The translations under genes and the position numbers were made by a program. From Thalassovita taeanensis (GTDB taxonomy: Bacteria > Pseudomonadota > Alphaproteobacteria > Rhodobacterales > Rhodobacteraceae): 64,000 nt of DNA. Where the stretch lies: positions 186,001 to 250,000 of the forward strand of contig NZ_FOEP01000005.1 in NCBI RefSeq assembly GCF_900110775.1. The letters are read 5' to 3'. The notes beneath the pieces were generated by a model that had not been told where the DNA came from, did not search any database, and saw only the letters and a list, made by a program, of their open reading frames with translations. Each line of letters starts with the position of its first letter. The first letter of the stretch is position 1. Below, piece by piece: positions 9,172 through 18,594 of this stretch.

Positions 9172-10335
9172 TTAACGCGCTTGTCTTTCGGCCATCGAGG
9201 CCGTGAAACGCTCGAACAGATAGAAGCTGTCCTGCGGGCCGGGGCTGGCTTCGGGGTGATATTGCACCGAAAACACCGGGCGATCGGCCATGCGGATCCC
9301 GCAGTTCGATCCGTCAAACAACGAGACATGCGTTTCCAGCACGCCCTTGGGAAGGGTCTGACTGTCGACGGCGAACCCGTGGTTCATGCTGGTGATTTCC
9401 ACCTTGCCGGTGTCCAGATCCTTGACCGGGTGGTTGGCGCCGTGATGACCGTGGTTCATCTTGACGGTACGCGCACCCAGCGCCAGCGCCAGCATCTGGT
9501 GGCCAAGGCAGATGCCAAAGACCGGCAGATCGGTTTGATCCAGCACGCCGCGGATCATCGGCACGGCATATTGGCCGGTCGCCGAGGGGTCGCCGGGGCC
9601 GTTGGACAGGAATACACCGTCGGGAGTGTGGGCCAGAACCTCTTCTGTGGTGGCGCTGGCGGGCAGGACGGTCACGTCGCACCCGGCCGAGGCCAGACAC
9701 CGCAGGATATTGCGCTTGGCACCGTAATCAATGGCGACAACCTTGAACTGCGGCGCTTCCTGCCGGGCATAGCCCTGCGGCCAGGCCCACCGCATTTCAT
9801 CCCAGCGATAGGATTGCGCACATGTCACGTCTTTGGCCAGATCCATGCCGGTCAGCCCGGCAAAGGCGCGGGCGCGGGCAACCAGCGCCTCAAGATCGAA
9901 AACGCCATCGGGGTTGTGGGCCAATGCCGCATGCGGCGCGCCCTGCTGGCGGATCGCACGGGTCAGGCGGCGGGTATCGACGCCGCCAATGGCGATCCGG
10001 CCACGCCGCTCAAGCCAGGCGCTGAGCGTTTCGGTGGCGCGCCAGTTCGACGGCTCGGTCGGGTCCCATTTTACCACCATGCCTGCGGCGACAGGGTCGG
10101 CGGTTTCGTCATCCTCGGGGGTGACGCCGGTGTTGCCGATGTGGGGGAAGGTGAAGGTGACGATCTGCCCGGCATAGGACGGATCGGTCATGATCTCTTG
10201 GTACCCGGTCATGGCGGTGTTGAAGCACAGTTCGGCCTGTGTCTCGCCTGTGGCGCCAAATCCATTGCCGTAAAAGATCGTGCCGTCAGCCAGGGCAAGG
10301 CAGGCGGTTGGGCGAGGGTCGGGCTGATGGGCCAT
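9172..10335 (-). CDS. carA: Carbamoyl-phosphate synthase small (glutaminase) subunit
   Basis: 387 residues. Hydrolyses glutamine and passes ammonia to CarB for carbamoyl phosphate, the precursor of arginine and pyrimidines. The N-terminal CPSase_sm domain (ETQAELCFNTAMTGYQEI) is followed by a class I glutamine amidotransferase domain with nucleophile C276 in PVFGICLGHQML and the catalytic His/Glu in QYHPEASPGP. Full length. carB is not adjacent in this window. The 196-bp gap to the divergent YqeY gene should hold both promoters. Confidence 0.97.
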   Translation of the reverse strand: MAHQPDPRPTACLALADGTIFYGNGFGATGETQAELCFNTAMTGYQEIMTDPSYAGQIVTFTFPHIGNTGVTPEDDETADPVAAGMVVKWDPTEPSNWRATETLSAWLERRGRIAIGGVDTRRLTRAIRQQGAPHAALAHNPDGVFDLEALVARARAFAGLTGMDLAKDVTCAQSYRWDEMRWAWPQGYARQEAPQFKVVAIDYGAKRNILRCLASAGCDVTVLPASATTEEVLAHTPDGVFLSNGPGDPSATGQYAVPMIRGVLDQTDLPVFGICLGHQMLALALGARTVKMNHGHHGANHPVKDLDTGKVEITSMNHGFAVDSQTLPKGVLETHVSLFDGSNCGIRMADRPVFSVQYHPEASPGPQDSFYLFERFTASMAERQAR

Positions 10336-10531
10336 TTTGCGAGTCTCCGGGGCGGCAAATTTGCCGGAACCTACGGTCCGCGCCGGGTGGGGTCAAGGGG
10401 CGGTTCAGACAATGCCGGGATTGTTGGTGGCCTTGAAAACAAGGCCGTGACGCCGCGTTGGGGCAGGTTGTCAGCCGAGGCTGAATTGGATAGGGTCAAC
10501 GGCTAACGGAAACCCTTGGGGATGGGACCAC

Positions 10532-10990
10532 ATGGATATGCGCGAACGGGTCAGTTCGGCCCTGAAACAGGCAATGCGGGACAAGGCAGTCGATCGCCTT
10601 TCCACGTTACGCCTGATCAATGCTGCAATTAAGGACCGCGACATCGCCGCGCGCGGTGAAGGGAATGACGAGGGTGTTGCCGATGGTGATATCCTTGCCA
10701 TTCTGGGCAAGATGGCCAAGCAACGTCAGGAAAGCGCACGCGCCTATGAAGAAGGCGGGCGGCTGGATCTGGCCGAGCGTGAGCGGGCCGAGATCATCGT
10801 GATCGAGGAATTCCTGCCGCGTCAGTTGCAGGGCGACGAGGTGACCAAGGCCGTCGAGGCCGCAATTACCGCCGTCGGGGCCAGCTCGATCCGCGATATG
10901 GGCAAGGTCATGGCCGAGCTGAAGGGCAAATATACCGGGCAGATGGATTTCGGCACGGTTGGCCCGATGGTCAAAGGCAAGCTGAGCTGA
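10532..10990 (+). CDS. GatB/YqeY domain protein
   Basis: 152 residues, matching the standalone YqeY family related to the tRNA-binding tail of GatB: RERVSSALKQAMRDKAVDRLSTLRLINAAIKDRDI, FLPRQLQGDEV, and GKVMAELKGKYTGQMDFGTV near the end. The family is linked to tRNA-dependent amidation, but its biochemical role is not settled. It diverges from carA and ends at a strong terminator. Confidence 0.92.
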   Translation: MDMRERVSSALKQAMRDKAVDRLSTLRLINAAIKDRDIAARGEGNDEGVADGDILAILGKMAKQRQESARAYEEGGRLDLAERERAEIIVIEEFLPRQLQGDEVTKAVEAAITAVGASSIRDMGKVMAELKGKYTGQMDFGTVGPMVKGKLS

Positions 10991-11014
10991 GCAATTCGCC
11001 AGTGCAGGTTTAGG

Positions 11015-11040
11015 AAGGCGGCCTTCGGGCCGCCTTTTTG
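11015..11040 (+). terminator. Rho-independent terminator after yqeY-type gene
   Basis: 9-bp perfect stem 11015-11023 / 11028-11036 closed by a TTCG tetraloop and followed by a T run. Being symmetric, it may also act for the convergent DUF2244 gene. Confidence 0.9.
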
Positions 11041-11066
11041 TTTGCCCGGGGCAGGGGCGCCCACCG

Positions 11067-11579
11067 TCAGGGGCGCGGCGTCTCAGGGTCGGCGATGGAT
11101 TTCAGCTCCTCGGCCAGTTCGCCATAAAGCTGGCGGCGTTCGTCCTCGGACAGGAAGGCCCCGATTTCGACGGTGCGGCCATTGCCGGTCAGCGTCACAT
11201 AATAGGGCACCGGCCCGCCGCTCATGTGCATCTCACTGCGCGCCCAATAGGTGTTGCAGGTCCAATCCTGCGTGTCGCCCTTGGGGTTGGTGCGGATCAG
11301 ATGCGCGGTTTCGGGCGTCAGGGTCAGCACCTCCAACACCCGACCATCGCGATAGCTTCGCTCCAGCCCCCACCACAGCCCCGCGACCACAAGCATCAAA
11401 AACGGCAGCAACCCCCACAGAAAGACCGTGCCCAGCAGCGGATAGAGCGGAATGGTGATCAGGGTGAAGGTGGCCAGAATGACGACCGCAAAGCCTTTGC
11501 GGGGCAGGGAGCGGTGCGGCCAGAGCGTCAGCTGACGGCTGCGCGGCAGTGCCTGTGGCGAGGTCCATTGATAGGGCAT
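11067..11579 (-). CDS. DUF2244 family membrane protein
   Basis: 170 residues with two close transmembrane helices (~residues 30-70: GFAVVILATFTLITIPLYPL and FLWGLLPFLMLVVAGLWWGL), then a soluble beta-rich domain with LTLTPETAHLIR and VEIGAFLSEDERRQLY. The DUF2244 family is frequently found beside cytochrome oxidase genes in alphaproteobacteria, as here with ctaD upstream on the same strand. No biochemical function is known to me. Confidence 0.82.
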   Translation of the reverse strand: MPYQWTSPQALPRSRQLTLWPHRSLPRKGFAVVILATFTLITIPLYPLLGTVFLWGLLPFLMLVVAGLWWGLERSYRDGRVLEVLTLTPETAHLIRTNPKGDTQDWTCNTYWARSEMHMSGGPVPYYVTLTGNGRTVEIGAFLSEDERRQLYGELAEELKSIADPETPRP

Positions 11580-11659
11580 GATCTGATCCCTTGAAGGGCA
11601 CGCTGTCGGAGGGCAGGGGCCTCCGGCGGGGATATTTGGGAAATGTGAAACGCTGGGGT

Positions 11660-11696
11660 GAAATGAAAACGGGCCCCGGTGGTGATCCGGGGCCCG
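11660..11696 (-). terminator. Rho-independent terminator of ctaD
   Basis: 10-bp perfect GC-rich stem (11670-11679 / 11687-11696, 7-nt loop). Read on the minus strand it is followed by TTTTCATTT. It lies directly after the ctaD stop codon. Confidence 0.88.
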
Positions 11697-11723
11697 CTGT
11701 TGAGTGTGATCAGGCTGATGACC

Positions 11724-13397
11724 CTAGTGGGCGTGGCCTTTGTCCCAGTCTTCCTGCTTCGGAAGCTGCTCGAACGTGTGCTCGGGCGGCGGGCTGGGCA
11801 GGGTCCATTCCAGCGTATCGGCGTATTCGTTCCAATAGTTGTTCTCGGTCACTTTGGCGCCGCGCAGCAGCGAGTAGATCATGATCCCGAAGAACAGAAC
11901 GAAGGATGCGAAGCTGATGAAGGCACCGATCGAGGACCAGTAGTTCCAGGTTGCAAACGCCTCTGGGTAGTCGATGTAGCGGCGGGGCATGCCCTGACGG
12001 CCCAGGAAGTGCTGGGGGAAGAAGGTCAGGTTGGCGCCGACAAACATCATCCAGAAGTGCAGTTTGCCTGCCCATTCGGGGTACTGACGGCCAGTCATCT
12101 TGCCGAAGTAGAAGTAGATGCCCGCGAAGATGCAGAACACGGCACCCAAGCTCATCACATAGTGGAAGTGCGCCACGACATAGTAGGTGTCGTGATAGGC
12201 ACGATCGAGGCCCGCCTGGCTGAGCACAACGCCGGTCACACCACCGACGGTGAACAGGAACAGGAAGCCGAAGGCCCACAGCATCGGCGTTTTGAACTCG
12301 ATCGAGCCGCGCCACATGGTTGCGATCCAGCTGAAGACCTTGACGCCTGTTGGCACCGCGATCACCATTGTGGCCACCATGAAGTAGGACTGTTGCGACA
12401 GCGACAGGCCGACTGTGTACATGTGGTGTGCCCAGACAACAAAGCCCAGCACGCCGATCGCGATGATCGCCCAGACCATCGGCAGGTAGCCGAAGATCGG
12501 CTTGCGCGAGAAGGTCGAGATCACGTGGCTGATGATGCCGAAGCCGGGCAGAATGATGATATACACCTCGGGGTGACCGAAGAACCACAGGATATGCTGG
12601 TACAGGATCGGGTCACCGCCACCGGCAGGATCGAAGAACGTCGTGCCAAAGTTACGGTCCGTCAGCAGCATCGTGATGGCACCGGCCAGAACTGGCAGCG
12701 ACAGCAGGATCAGCCACGACGTGACAAAGATCGACCAGGCAAACAGCGGCACCTTGAACAGGGTCATGCCGGGGGCACGCATGTTCAGGAAGGTGGTGAT
12801 CATGTTGATCGCGCCAAGGATCGACGAGGCACCCGAAACGTGCACGGCGAAGATCGCCAGATCCATCGACATGCCGCCTTCGTTCACGGACAGCGGCGGA
12901 TAAAGCACCCAGCCCACACCCGAGCCGAGCTGATCATTGCCGCCAGGCGAAAACAGCGAGGCAATACCAAGCGCGGTCCCTGCGATATACAGCCAGAAGG
13001 ACAGGTTGTTCATCCGCGGGAACGCCATGTCCGGCGCGCCGATCTGCAGCGGCATGAAATAGTTGCCAAAACCGCCAAACAGCGCCGGAATGACCACGAA
13101 GAACATCATCAGGACGCCGTGATAGGTGACCAGAACGTTCCACAGGTGGCCGTTGGGGGTACATTCGGTGCCAGCGTCAGCAAAGAACCGTGCACCTTCA
13201 AGGCACATGTATTGCACGCCCGGCTCCATAAGCTCGAGTCGCATGAAAACGGTGAAGCTTACCGAGATCAGACCGACAAATGCCGATACGATCAGGTAGA
13301 GGATACCGATATCCTTGTGGTTGGTCGACATGAACCAGCGGGTGAAGAAACCGCGGTTATCCTCATGCTCGTGGCCATGGATGGCTGCGTCTGCCAT
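11724..13397 (-). CDS. ctaD: Cytochrome c oxidase subunit I (aa3 type)
   Basis: 557 residues, twelve-helix heme-copper oxidase core subunit in the inner membrane. It binds heme a, heme a3 and CuB and reduces O2 with proton pumping. Visible ligands and motifs: [10 protein letters not shown] (heme a His), [14 protein letters not shown] (CuB His with the cross-linked Tyr context), and [15 protein letters not shown] (heme His pair). The ATG at 13395-13397 has AGGAGGCAGAGC upstream. The 21-residue upstream extension is rejected. Subunits II and III are not adjacent; the neighbours are DUF2244 and a cytochrome c. Confidence 0.97.
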   Translation of the reverse strand: MADAAIHGHEHEDNRGFFTRWFMSTNHKDIGILYLIVSAFVGLISVSFTVFMRLELMEPGVQYMCLEGARFFADAGTECTPNGHLWNVLVTYHGVLMMFFVVIPALFGGFGNYFMPLQIGAPDMAFPRMNNLSFWLYIAGTALGIASLFSPGGNDQLGSGVGWVLYPPLSVNEGGMSMDLAIFAVHVSGASSILGAINMITTFLNMRAPGMTLFKVPLFAWSIFVTSWLILLSLPVLAGAITMLLTDRNFGTTFFDPAGGGDPILYQHILWFFGHPEVYIIILPGFGIISHVISTFSRKPIFGYLPMVWAIIAIGVLGFVVWAHHMYTVGLSLSQQSYFMVATMVIAVPTGVKVFSWIATMWRGSIEFKTPMLWAFGFLFLFTVGGVTGVVLSQAGLDRAYHDTYYVVAHFHYVMSLGAVFCIFAGIYFYFGKMTGRQYPEWAGKLHFWMMFVGANLTFFPQHFLGRQGMPRRYIDYPEAFATWNYWSSIGAFISFASFVLFFGIMIYSLLRGAKVTENNYWNEYADTLEWTLPSPPPEHTFEQLPKQEDWDKGHAH

Positions 13398-13572
13398 GCT
13401 CTGCCTCCTGTTGGTGTGTTGAAGGGCGCAAAAAGGTGTTCCTCCCGCGCCCACGTTCACTCACGTTTTAGAATGCCAGAGCGGGCGCGGCAATTCCCGA
13501 ATTTGATGCAGATCAAATAATATTGTCGCACCCTGCTGGGATTTTGCCGCGCCACGGGGGTATTTGGGTGCT

Positions 13573-13989
13573 TTATTCGGCTGCGGGACTGACAGACGCC
13601 AGATAGGCCGCGATATCTTCGCCGCCTTTTTTCAGCTTGAAGCTCATTTTCGATTTGGCCGCGGAATCACCGGTTGCCTCTTTCAGGAAGGCTTTGGGAT
13701 CAGCGATATAGGCCACGATATTTTCCTGATCCCAGACAACGCCGGCCTCGCCTGCGGCTTTGATGCTGCTCCCGAATTTGAAATCGGCAGAGCCAGCGGC
13801 GCGACCGATCACGCCATAAAGGTTGGGGCCGGTTTTGCCGCCCTTGACGATCACCGCGCCGTCATCGGCTGTGATCGTGTGGCAGGATTTGCACTTCTTG
13901 AAGCCTTTTTCACCAGCCTCGGCATCGCCCTCTGCAAAAGCAGGGGCGGCGAGGGCGAGAAGAACGATTGGGGTCAGCAGAGATTTCAT
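13573..13989 (-). CDS. Small class I c-type cytochrome (c2/c550-like)
   Basis: 138 residues. Signal peptide MKSLLTPIVLLALAAPAFA, heme attachment CKSCH, and an axial Met in SKMSFKLKK near the C terminus. It is a soluble periplasmic electron carrier of the cytochrome c2/c550 type that delivers electrons to oxidases. Position directly upstream of ctaD on the same strand (176-bp gap) suggests it serves the aa3 oxidase. The ATG at 13987-13989 has GAGGCAAGC upstream. The longer ORF to 14217 overlaps lipB and is rejected. Confidence 0.92.
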   Translation of the reverse strand: MKSLLTPIVLLALAAPAFAEGDAEAGEKGFKKCKSCHTITADDGAVIVKGGKTGPNLYGVIGRAAGSADFKFGSSIKAAGEAGVVWDQENIVAYIADPKAFLKEATGDSAAKSKMSFKLKKGGEDIAAYLASVSPAAE

Positions 13990-14089
13990 TGCTTGCCTCT
14001 TTTGTTGGTTTGATCGCACGTTGCGTGAACATGAATATCCCACAAAGTAGCCCCGAGAACAGAGCTTACCATGGCAGAATTGTCGCATC

Positions 14090-14746
14090 TTAAGACTTAT
14101 CGGTGAATATCCGGGAAAAATTCCGGCGCAGAGCCAGATCAAGGTCATCCATCGTAACCGGCAGCCCCAGATCGACAAGGCTGGTGACCCCATGTTCGGT
14201 GATGCCGCAAGGGACAATGCCGGAAAAATGGCTCAGGTCCGGTTCGACGTTGATCGAAATGCCGTGAAAGCTGACCCATTTGCGCAGGCGAATGCCGATC
14301 GCTGCGATCTTGTCTTCGGCCACGGCGCCGCTGGCGGTCAGCGGCTTGTCGGGGCGTTGCACCCACACCCCGACGCGGCCTTCGCGAATCTCGCCCTGCA
14401 CGTTGAAGTCGGCCAATGTGGCGATCACCCAGTGCTCCAACTGCTGCACAAACTGGCGCACATCATGGCCGCGCTTGCCGACATCCAGCATGACATAGGC
14501 CACGCGCTGCCCCGGCCCGTGATAGGTGTACTGCCCGCCCCGTTTCGAAGTGTGCACCGGGAAGCGATCAGGGTCGGTCAGGTCCGCAGGCTTGGCCGAG
14601 GTGCCAGCCGTATAAAGCGGCGGATGCTCCAGCAACCAGATCGCCTCGTCGGCCTCACCGGCGGCAATGGCGGTGGCGCGCTCTTCCATGAACGTGACGG
14701 CGGTCTCATATGCGGTCAGCCCGTCGGACGTGATCCAGTCTACCAT
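14090..14746 (-). CDS. lipB: Octanoyl-(lipoyl) transferase
   Basis: 218 residues. Transfers octanoate from acyl carrier protein to the lipoyl domains of 2-oxoacid dehydrogenases and GcvH in the cytosol. Family motifs: [17 protein letters not shown], the lysine of [10 protein letters not shown] (K146) and the catalytic cysteine C180 in [16 protein letters not shown]. Full length. It diverges from the peptidoglycan-binding protein gene. Confidence 0.95.
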   Translation of the reverse strand: MVDWITSDGLTAYETAVTFMEERATAIAAGEADEAIWLLEHPPLYTAGTSAKPADLTDPDRFPVHTSKRGGQYTYHGPGQRVAYVMLDVGKRGHDVRQFVQQLEHWVIATLADFNVQGEIREGRVGVWVQRPDKPLTASGAVAEDKIAAIGIRLRKWVSFHGISINVEPDLSHFSGIVPCGITEHGVTSLVDLGLPVTMDDLDLALRRNFSRIFTDKS

Positions 14747-14867
14747 CAGGTGCTCCTATCGCGTCAGTTTGGCCGGGCTAGCGGCGTTTTAGGGGCTTTT
14801 TCCTCGCTAGAAAAGCCGGAATGAGGTACCCTGAGTCCATATTATTATATGTATAAGGAGCGAAGAC

Positions 14868-16493
14868 ATGTTTTCCACGTGGCTCAAGACTGCTCTGGCA
14901 GCAGCATTGATTACGACCTCGGCCACAGCCCCCGCATTCGCCGACAATCTGGGCGCCGCAATCGTTGGCGGCCTCATCGGCGGGGCGATTATGAACGAGG
15001 CGAATAAGAATAAGCGCAAGACCTATAAGAAAACCTACAGCAGCCAAAGCAGCAGCCGGAACTCGGTTGCCCGGCAGCAGAATCGTGAAACCCAGACCTC
15101 TCTGAACTATTTCGGCTTTCCAGCCGGAACGCCAGATGGCGTCATGGGCAGCCGGTCGCGCAACGCCGTGGCACAGTATCAGGTTTTCATGGGCTTCCCG
15201 GGCACCGGGCAGCTGACCCAATATGAACGCGATTTTCTGGTCTCGTCCCACAGCCGCGCGCAGATCGGCGGGCCGCAGGTGATCAAGGCCATGCAGGGGG
15301 CGCAAGGTGTGCGTGGCCTGCTGCATACGTGGCGCGACGAAGCCGCCGGTGTGCGCAGCGCCTCTTCCTCGATCGGGTATGGCGGGATGCCGCTAGAGGT
15401 CTCGCAGGCCGTGGACGAAATCGCCGCCAGCTCGGACCCGAGCGCCGAGCAACTCTTGCAGCGGTCGGGCTTTATGCAACTGGCGGATCTGAATGGCGAC
15501 GGCAAGAATGACTATGTGCTCGATACCTCTGTGGCCGGCAGTTCGTTCTGGTGTGGGGCCTCGCATTGTTCGGTGATGGTCTTTGCCTCGACCCCGCAGG
15601 GGTATCAGCGCAATGATTTCATGGCCTATAACGCCACGCCCGCGATGTTCTCGTGCCATCAGGGCGTGTGCCGTATCAATGATGCGGGGGCGACAACCAT
15701 GGCCGCCGCGCAGCCCCCGGCCCCTGCGGCGCCGCAGCCTCAGGCACCGCAAACCACGATGGCCTCCGCCCCGGCGCAGCCGCTTGGTGGCATTCAACCC
15801 TTCTCGATGGCGGGAACCGACAGGCCACAGGCGTCATTGGCCAGCCATTGCGGCAAGATCAGCCTGCTGACCAATTCCAACGGGGTGACAACGGTTGCCT
15901 CCATGACCGACCCGGACATGGCGCTGAGCGAACAGCTCTGCCTGACCCGCAGCTATGCGATCAGCGCCGGCGAAGATCTGGTGGCCAAGGTTCAGGGGCT
16001 CAGCGCCGCGCAGGTCGATGCGCAATGCGACGCCTTTGGCCCGGCACTGTCGCCGTTTGTGCAAGACTTGCCAACGGCTGACAGTCGCCAGGTGACAGGC
16101 GAGGTACAGAAGTTTGTCCTGCAGTCCAACATGTCGCTGGATCAGCTGGCCAATACGGCCCGCATTTGCCTGTTCTCAGGTTACCGTCGCGACAAGATGG
16201 AGGTGGCTTTGGGATCGGCGCTGCTGATGGTTGGCATTGGCAAGGCACCCTACGCTGAGCTGGTGGGGCATCACCTGTCGCAAGGCTTCGGTGTGGCCGC
16301 GTCAGATGAGCGGGCAAGGGATTGGTACGGCATGGCCGTGTCGGCGCTCGAAAACGGCGCAGAGCCGGTTTTCGCCCCCGGCCAGCCCGAGCGCGTGGGG
16401 CTGATCAAGGCGGCGTCGGCATCTTTGGGCAGAGGCACGGCGATTCCCGTGCCGCAGCCTGTCTCGGCGCTTCCGAGCTTTTCGATGGAATAA
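14868..16493 (+). CDS. Exported peptidoglycan-binding-domain protein
   Basis: 541 residues. Signal peptide (residues 1-25, AFA cleavage), then a Gly-rich hydrophobic hairpin (GAAIVGGLIGGAIM), a basic Ser/Lys-rich stretch, and a PG_binding_1-like module (~74-115: QTSLNYFGFPAGTPDGVMGS, RNAVAQYQVFMGF). A Pro/Ala/Gln-rich linker lies near 280-305 and is followed by a C-terminal helical region rich in Cys pairs. Likely periplasmic or cell-wall associated; no enzymatic motif seen. The ATG at 14868 has AAGGAGCGAAGAC. It ends at a terminator. Confidence 0.8.
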   Translation: MFSTWLKTALAAALITTSATAPAFADNLGAAIVGGLIGGAIMNEANKNKRKTYKKTYSSQSSSRNSVARQQNRETQTSLNYFGFPAGTPDGVMGSRSRNAVAQYQVFMGFPGTGQLTQYERDFLVSSHSRAQIGGPQVIKAMQGAQGVRGLLHTWRDEAAGVRSASSSIGYGGMPLEVSQAVDEIAASSDPSAEQLLQRSGFMQLADLNGDGKNDYVLDTSVAGSSFWCGASHCSVMVFASTPQGYQRNDFMAYNATPAMFSCHQGVCRINDAGATTMAAAQPPAPAAPQPQAPQTTMASAPAQPLGGIQPFSMAGTDRPQASLASHCGKISLLTNSNGVTTVASMTDPDMALSEQLCLTRSYAISAGEDLVAKVQGLSAAQVDAQCDAFGPALSPFVQDLPTADSRQVTGEVQKFVLQSNMSLDQLANTARICLFSGYRRDKMEVALGSALLMVGIGKAPYAELVGHHLSQGFGVAASDERARDWYGMAVSALENGAEPVFAPGQPERVGLIKAASASLGRGTAIPVPQPVSALPSFSME

Positions 16494-16522
16494 TAAGGTG
16501 CGCCACTTATCGGACCGTAAGG

Positions 16523-16546
16523 GGGCGGCGCGTGTGCCGCCCTTTT
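16523..16546 (+). terminator. Rho-independent terminator
   Basis: 7-bp GGGCGGC/GCCGCCC stem (16523-16529 / 16536-16542) followed by TTTT. It ends the exported peptidoglycan-binding protein transcript before tRNA-Leu. Confidence 0.85.
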
Positions 16547-16649
16547 CACGCGGCGGCTACGCAACTTGAAAAGACCGCAATCGCGCGAATTTTGCCCCTT
16601 CACATCCGTATTTTCCTCGTCTATACGCCCCTCACCTCCCTGATCTTGT

Positions 16650-16735
16650 GCGGTCGTGGCGGAATGGTAGACGCGCAGCGTTGAGGTCGCTGTGGGGTAA
16701 CTCCCGTGGAAGTTCGAGTCTTCTCGACCGCACCA
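16650..16735 (+). tRNA. tRNA-Leu (GAG), integration target
   Basis: Long-variable-arm tRNA. Acceptor stem GCGGTCG/CGACCGC, anticodon loop TTGAGGT with anticodon GAG, class II variable arm, encoded CCA. Its 3' 22 nt plus one base (16714-16736) are the attL core of the adjoining element, so integration left the tRNA intact. Confidence 0.95.
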
Positions 16736-16736
16736 A
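16714..16736 (+). repeat. attL core (23 bp)
   Basis: 3' end of tRNA-Leu including CCA. Identical to 29586-29608; identity ends on both sides (T versus A before, C versus A after). Confidence 0.95.
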
Positions 16737-16794
16737 CTATAACCCCTTGATTTTCAATAATACTCAAAGAAATCAGGGGGCTATTAACCCCTTT

Positions 16795-16838
16795 GTGACA
16801 CATTTTGTGCTACAGACTGTGCTACAGCGCTGTAACAC
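16795..16838 (+). repeat. Left-end 12-bp-phased repeats (candidate integrase arm sites)
   Basis: GTGCTACAG at 16807 and 16819 and a degenerate GTGACACAT at 16795, all spaced 12 bp apart. An inverted copy (CTGTAACAC) lies at 16830-16838. The same motif in the same 12-bp phasing occurs at the right end of the element. Confidence 0.65.
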
Positions 16839-16852
16839 AAAGGTGGTTTTCG

Positions 16853-18433
16853 ATGGGACTGGCGAAGGTAGCGGGCACACAGACTCGTGGTGACAGATAT
16901 TTCCTGAATCTTCGTATCCCGCCCGCACTACAGGCCCACTTCGGCAAGACGCACCTACGTGGCGCACTCAAGACGGCTGACCCGAGGGTGGCAGAGCGCG
17001 AAGTGATGCTGCGCAAGGCTGAGTTTCATCAGTTGGAGAAAGAGCAAGCCCGCCGCGCCGATGTGAACGCGCTTATTGAAGAACTTCCCGATGACCAGCG
17101 TCTAGCCTTCCAAGGGGCGGGCGGGACGCTGGAAGGGCTTCTGAGCGCCTATGAGCGCAGTCGCGTAGCCTTGGCGTTCGCATCGGTTGGCGACGACTAT
17201 GAAGACGACAGGCCGCGTGAGCGGTTGGAAGTCGCCCTTGAGCGCGCACAGGACCAAGCGGCGCTTGACGTGCTGACCGCTGACGCGGTTCGCGAAGGTA
17301 AGGCCCTGCGCAACCTTGGCGAGCCGGTTGAAATACCCGGCGGGGATGTGACCGGCCTTCGCGAACTAGTGAACGCGTACTTCGAGGAAAAGCAGACGCC
17401 AGAGCTATCCAAACGCACGTATGAACACGCCGTCAGACGGTTCATTGAACTGCACGGCGATGTGCCGCTGCATGATCTTACCAAGGCCCATTTGCGTGAG
17501 TTTGCGACTGCCCTCAAGAAGCTGACGCCTTCCCGCAAGGACGGCCTTCACAAGTTGACCTTTGCCGAGAACATAAAGGTTGCCGCTGCGAAGGGTCTGC
17601 CCCTTATGACAGGCGACGCGCGCGCGAAAGCCGTAAATCACCTGAAATACCTGACCTCTTGGGCACCGTCGCAAGGTTACTTGGAGGATGACCCATTTGC
17701 GGGGTTCAAGATCGGCAAGACTAAGGAAAAATTCAGCGTGCGTAAGCGCGTCCGCTCGCCATTCTCAGGGGAACACATTCAAGAGATATTGGCTTATGTG
17801 AAGGCTAACCGCCATCCTGAGACTATCGACCATTGGGCACCGTTGTTGGCCGCATATCAGGGCGCGCGGCGCGAAGAAATCGCACAGATGCGCCTGTGCG
17901 ACGTTATCGAGCTAGATGGCGAGTGGGTCATGCGCATCACCGATGAAGGGGAAGACGGGAAGGTGAAAAATCGGTCTTCCCTTCGCAACCTGCCCATTCA
18001 CCCTGCCGTTGTCGAAGCGGGCTTCCTGAAATTCGTCCAGTCACGTGCCTCAGCACGCCAATGCGCACCCGATGACTACCTGTTCCGGGAAGAAAAACGG
18101 AAGGGCACGGGGCGGTTGCGTGACCTGACACTTGATGCGGATGAGCGTGTGTCGGGGAAGTATGGCAAGCGCTTCGCCGGAGACTTGAAGGTGCTGGGCA
18201 TCAAGCGCCCCGAATTGGTGTTTCATAGCTTCCGCCACTCGTGGGAAGATGCCGCCGGACAGGCGGACATTCCCAATGCGCATCGCCGCGCCTTGGCAGG
18301 CCGCGCCGCGCTTCGCGGGGACAATCAGGAAGGCTATGGCGATGGTCCCGCAATTCGGCAGGGGCGCGAGGCTTTGGCAAAGGTTGATCCGCTGACGCTG
18401 GTGTCGGGTGTGGGGATCAAAGGGGACAGATAG
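16853..18433 (+). CDS. int: Tyrosine recombinase (phage-type integrase)
   Basis: 526 residues. Contains a core-binding SAM-like region (~residues 165-290, ELVNAYFEEKQTPELSKRTY) and a C-terminal catalytic domain. Candidate active-site residues are R339 (GARREEIAQMRL), H458-x-x-R461 (FHSFRHSW), H477 and the nucleophile Y495 (EGYGDG). The spacing from H477 to Y495 is longer than the usual LGHS-type box, so the call of Y495 is tentative. The ATG at 16853 is preceded by AAAGGTGG. The upstream ORF extension to 16805 lies in the arm-site repeats. It integrates the element into tRNA-Leu. Confidence 0.93.
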   Translation: MGLAKVAGTQTRGDRYFLNLRIPPALQAHFGKTHLRGALKTADPRVAEREVMLRKAEFHQLEKEQARRADVNALIEELPDDQRLAFQGAGGTLEGLLSAYERSRVALAFASVGDDYEDDRPRERLEVALERAQDQAALDVLTADAVREGKALRNLGEPVEIPGGDVTGLRELVNAYFEEKQTPELSKRTYEHAVRRFIELHGDVPLHDLTKAHLREFATALKKLTPSRKDGLHKLTFAENIKVAAAKGLPLMTGDARAKAVNHLKYLTSWAPSQGYLEDDPFAGFKIGKTKEKFSVRKRVRSPFSGEHIQEILAYVKANRHPETIDHWAPLLAAYQGARREEIAQMRLCDVIELDGEWVMRITDEGEDGKVKNRSSLRNLPIHPAVVEAGFLKFVQSRASARQCAPDDYLFREEKRKGTGRLRDLTLDADERVSGKYGKRFAGDLKVLGIKRPELVFHSFRHSWEDAAGQADIPNAHRRALAGRAALRGDNQEGYGDGPAIRQGREALAKVDPLTLVSGVGIKGDR

Positions 18434-18506
18434 GCGGAAATTCGCTCATACGCGCCTCAAGATCATGCCGGGAGCACGATTTATAGCTTGACAATTTTGA
18501 ACCGTT

Positions 18507-18528
18507 CTGAGTCAACATATCGACTCAG
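18507..18528. promoter_or_regulatory. Inverted repeat with 8-nt spacer (candidate operator 1)
   Basis: CTGAGTC (18507-18513) and GACTCAG (18522-18528). It lies just downstream of a TTGACA hexamer at 18488-18493, so a bound protein would cover the expected -10 region. Upstream of the small HTH gene. Confidence 0.5.
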
Positions 18529-18552
18529 CCGAGAATTTGTGGTAATGTGCGT

Positions 18553-18578
18553 TTCAAATGGACCAATATCCATTTGAA
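18553..18578. promoter_or_regulatory. Inverted repeat with 8-nt spacer (candidate operator 2)
   Basis: TTCAAATGG (18553-18561) and CCATTTGAA (18570-18578), a perfect 9-bp dyad 17 bp before the ATG of the small HTH gene. Same spacer length as operator 1 and 48 bp from it, centre to centre. Confidence 0.55.
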
Positions 18579-18594
18579 TTAGAACGGAATTACC

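Noticed and set aside
11679-13520. 613-codon plus-strand ORF across ctaD
   Set aside because: Shadow frame; ctaD on the minus strand has all heme ligands and a good Shine-Dalgarno.
13990-14217. Long N terminus of the cytochrome c
   Set aside because: Overlaps lipB and would hide the clear signal peptide that starts at 13989.
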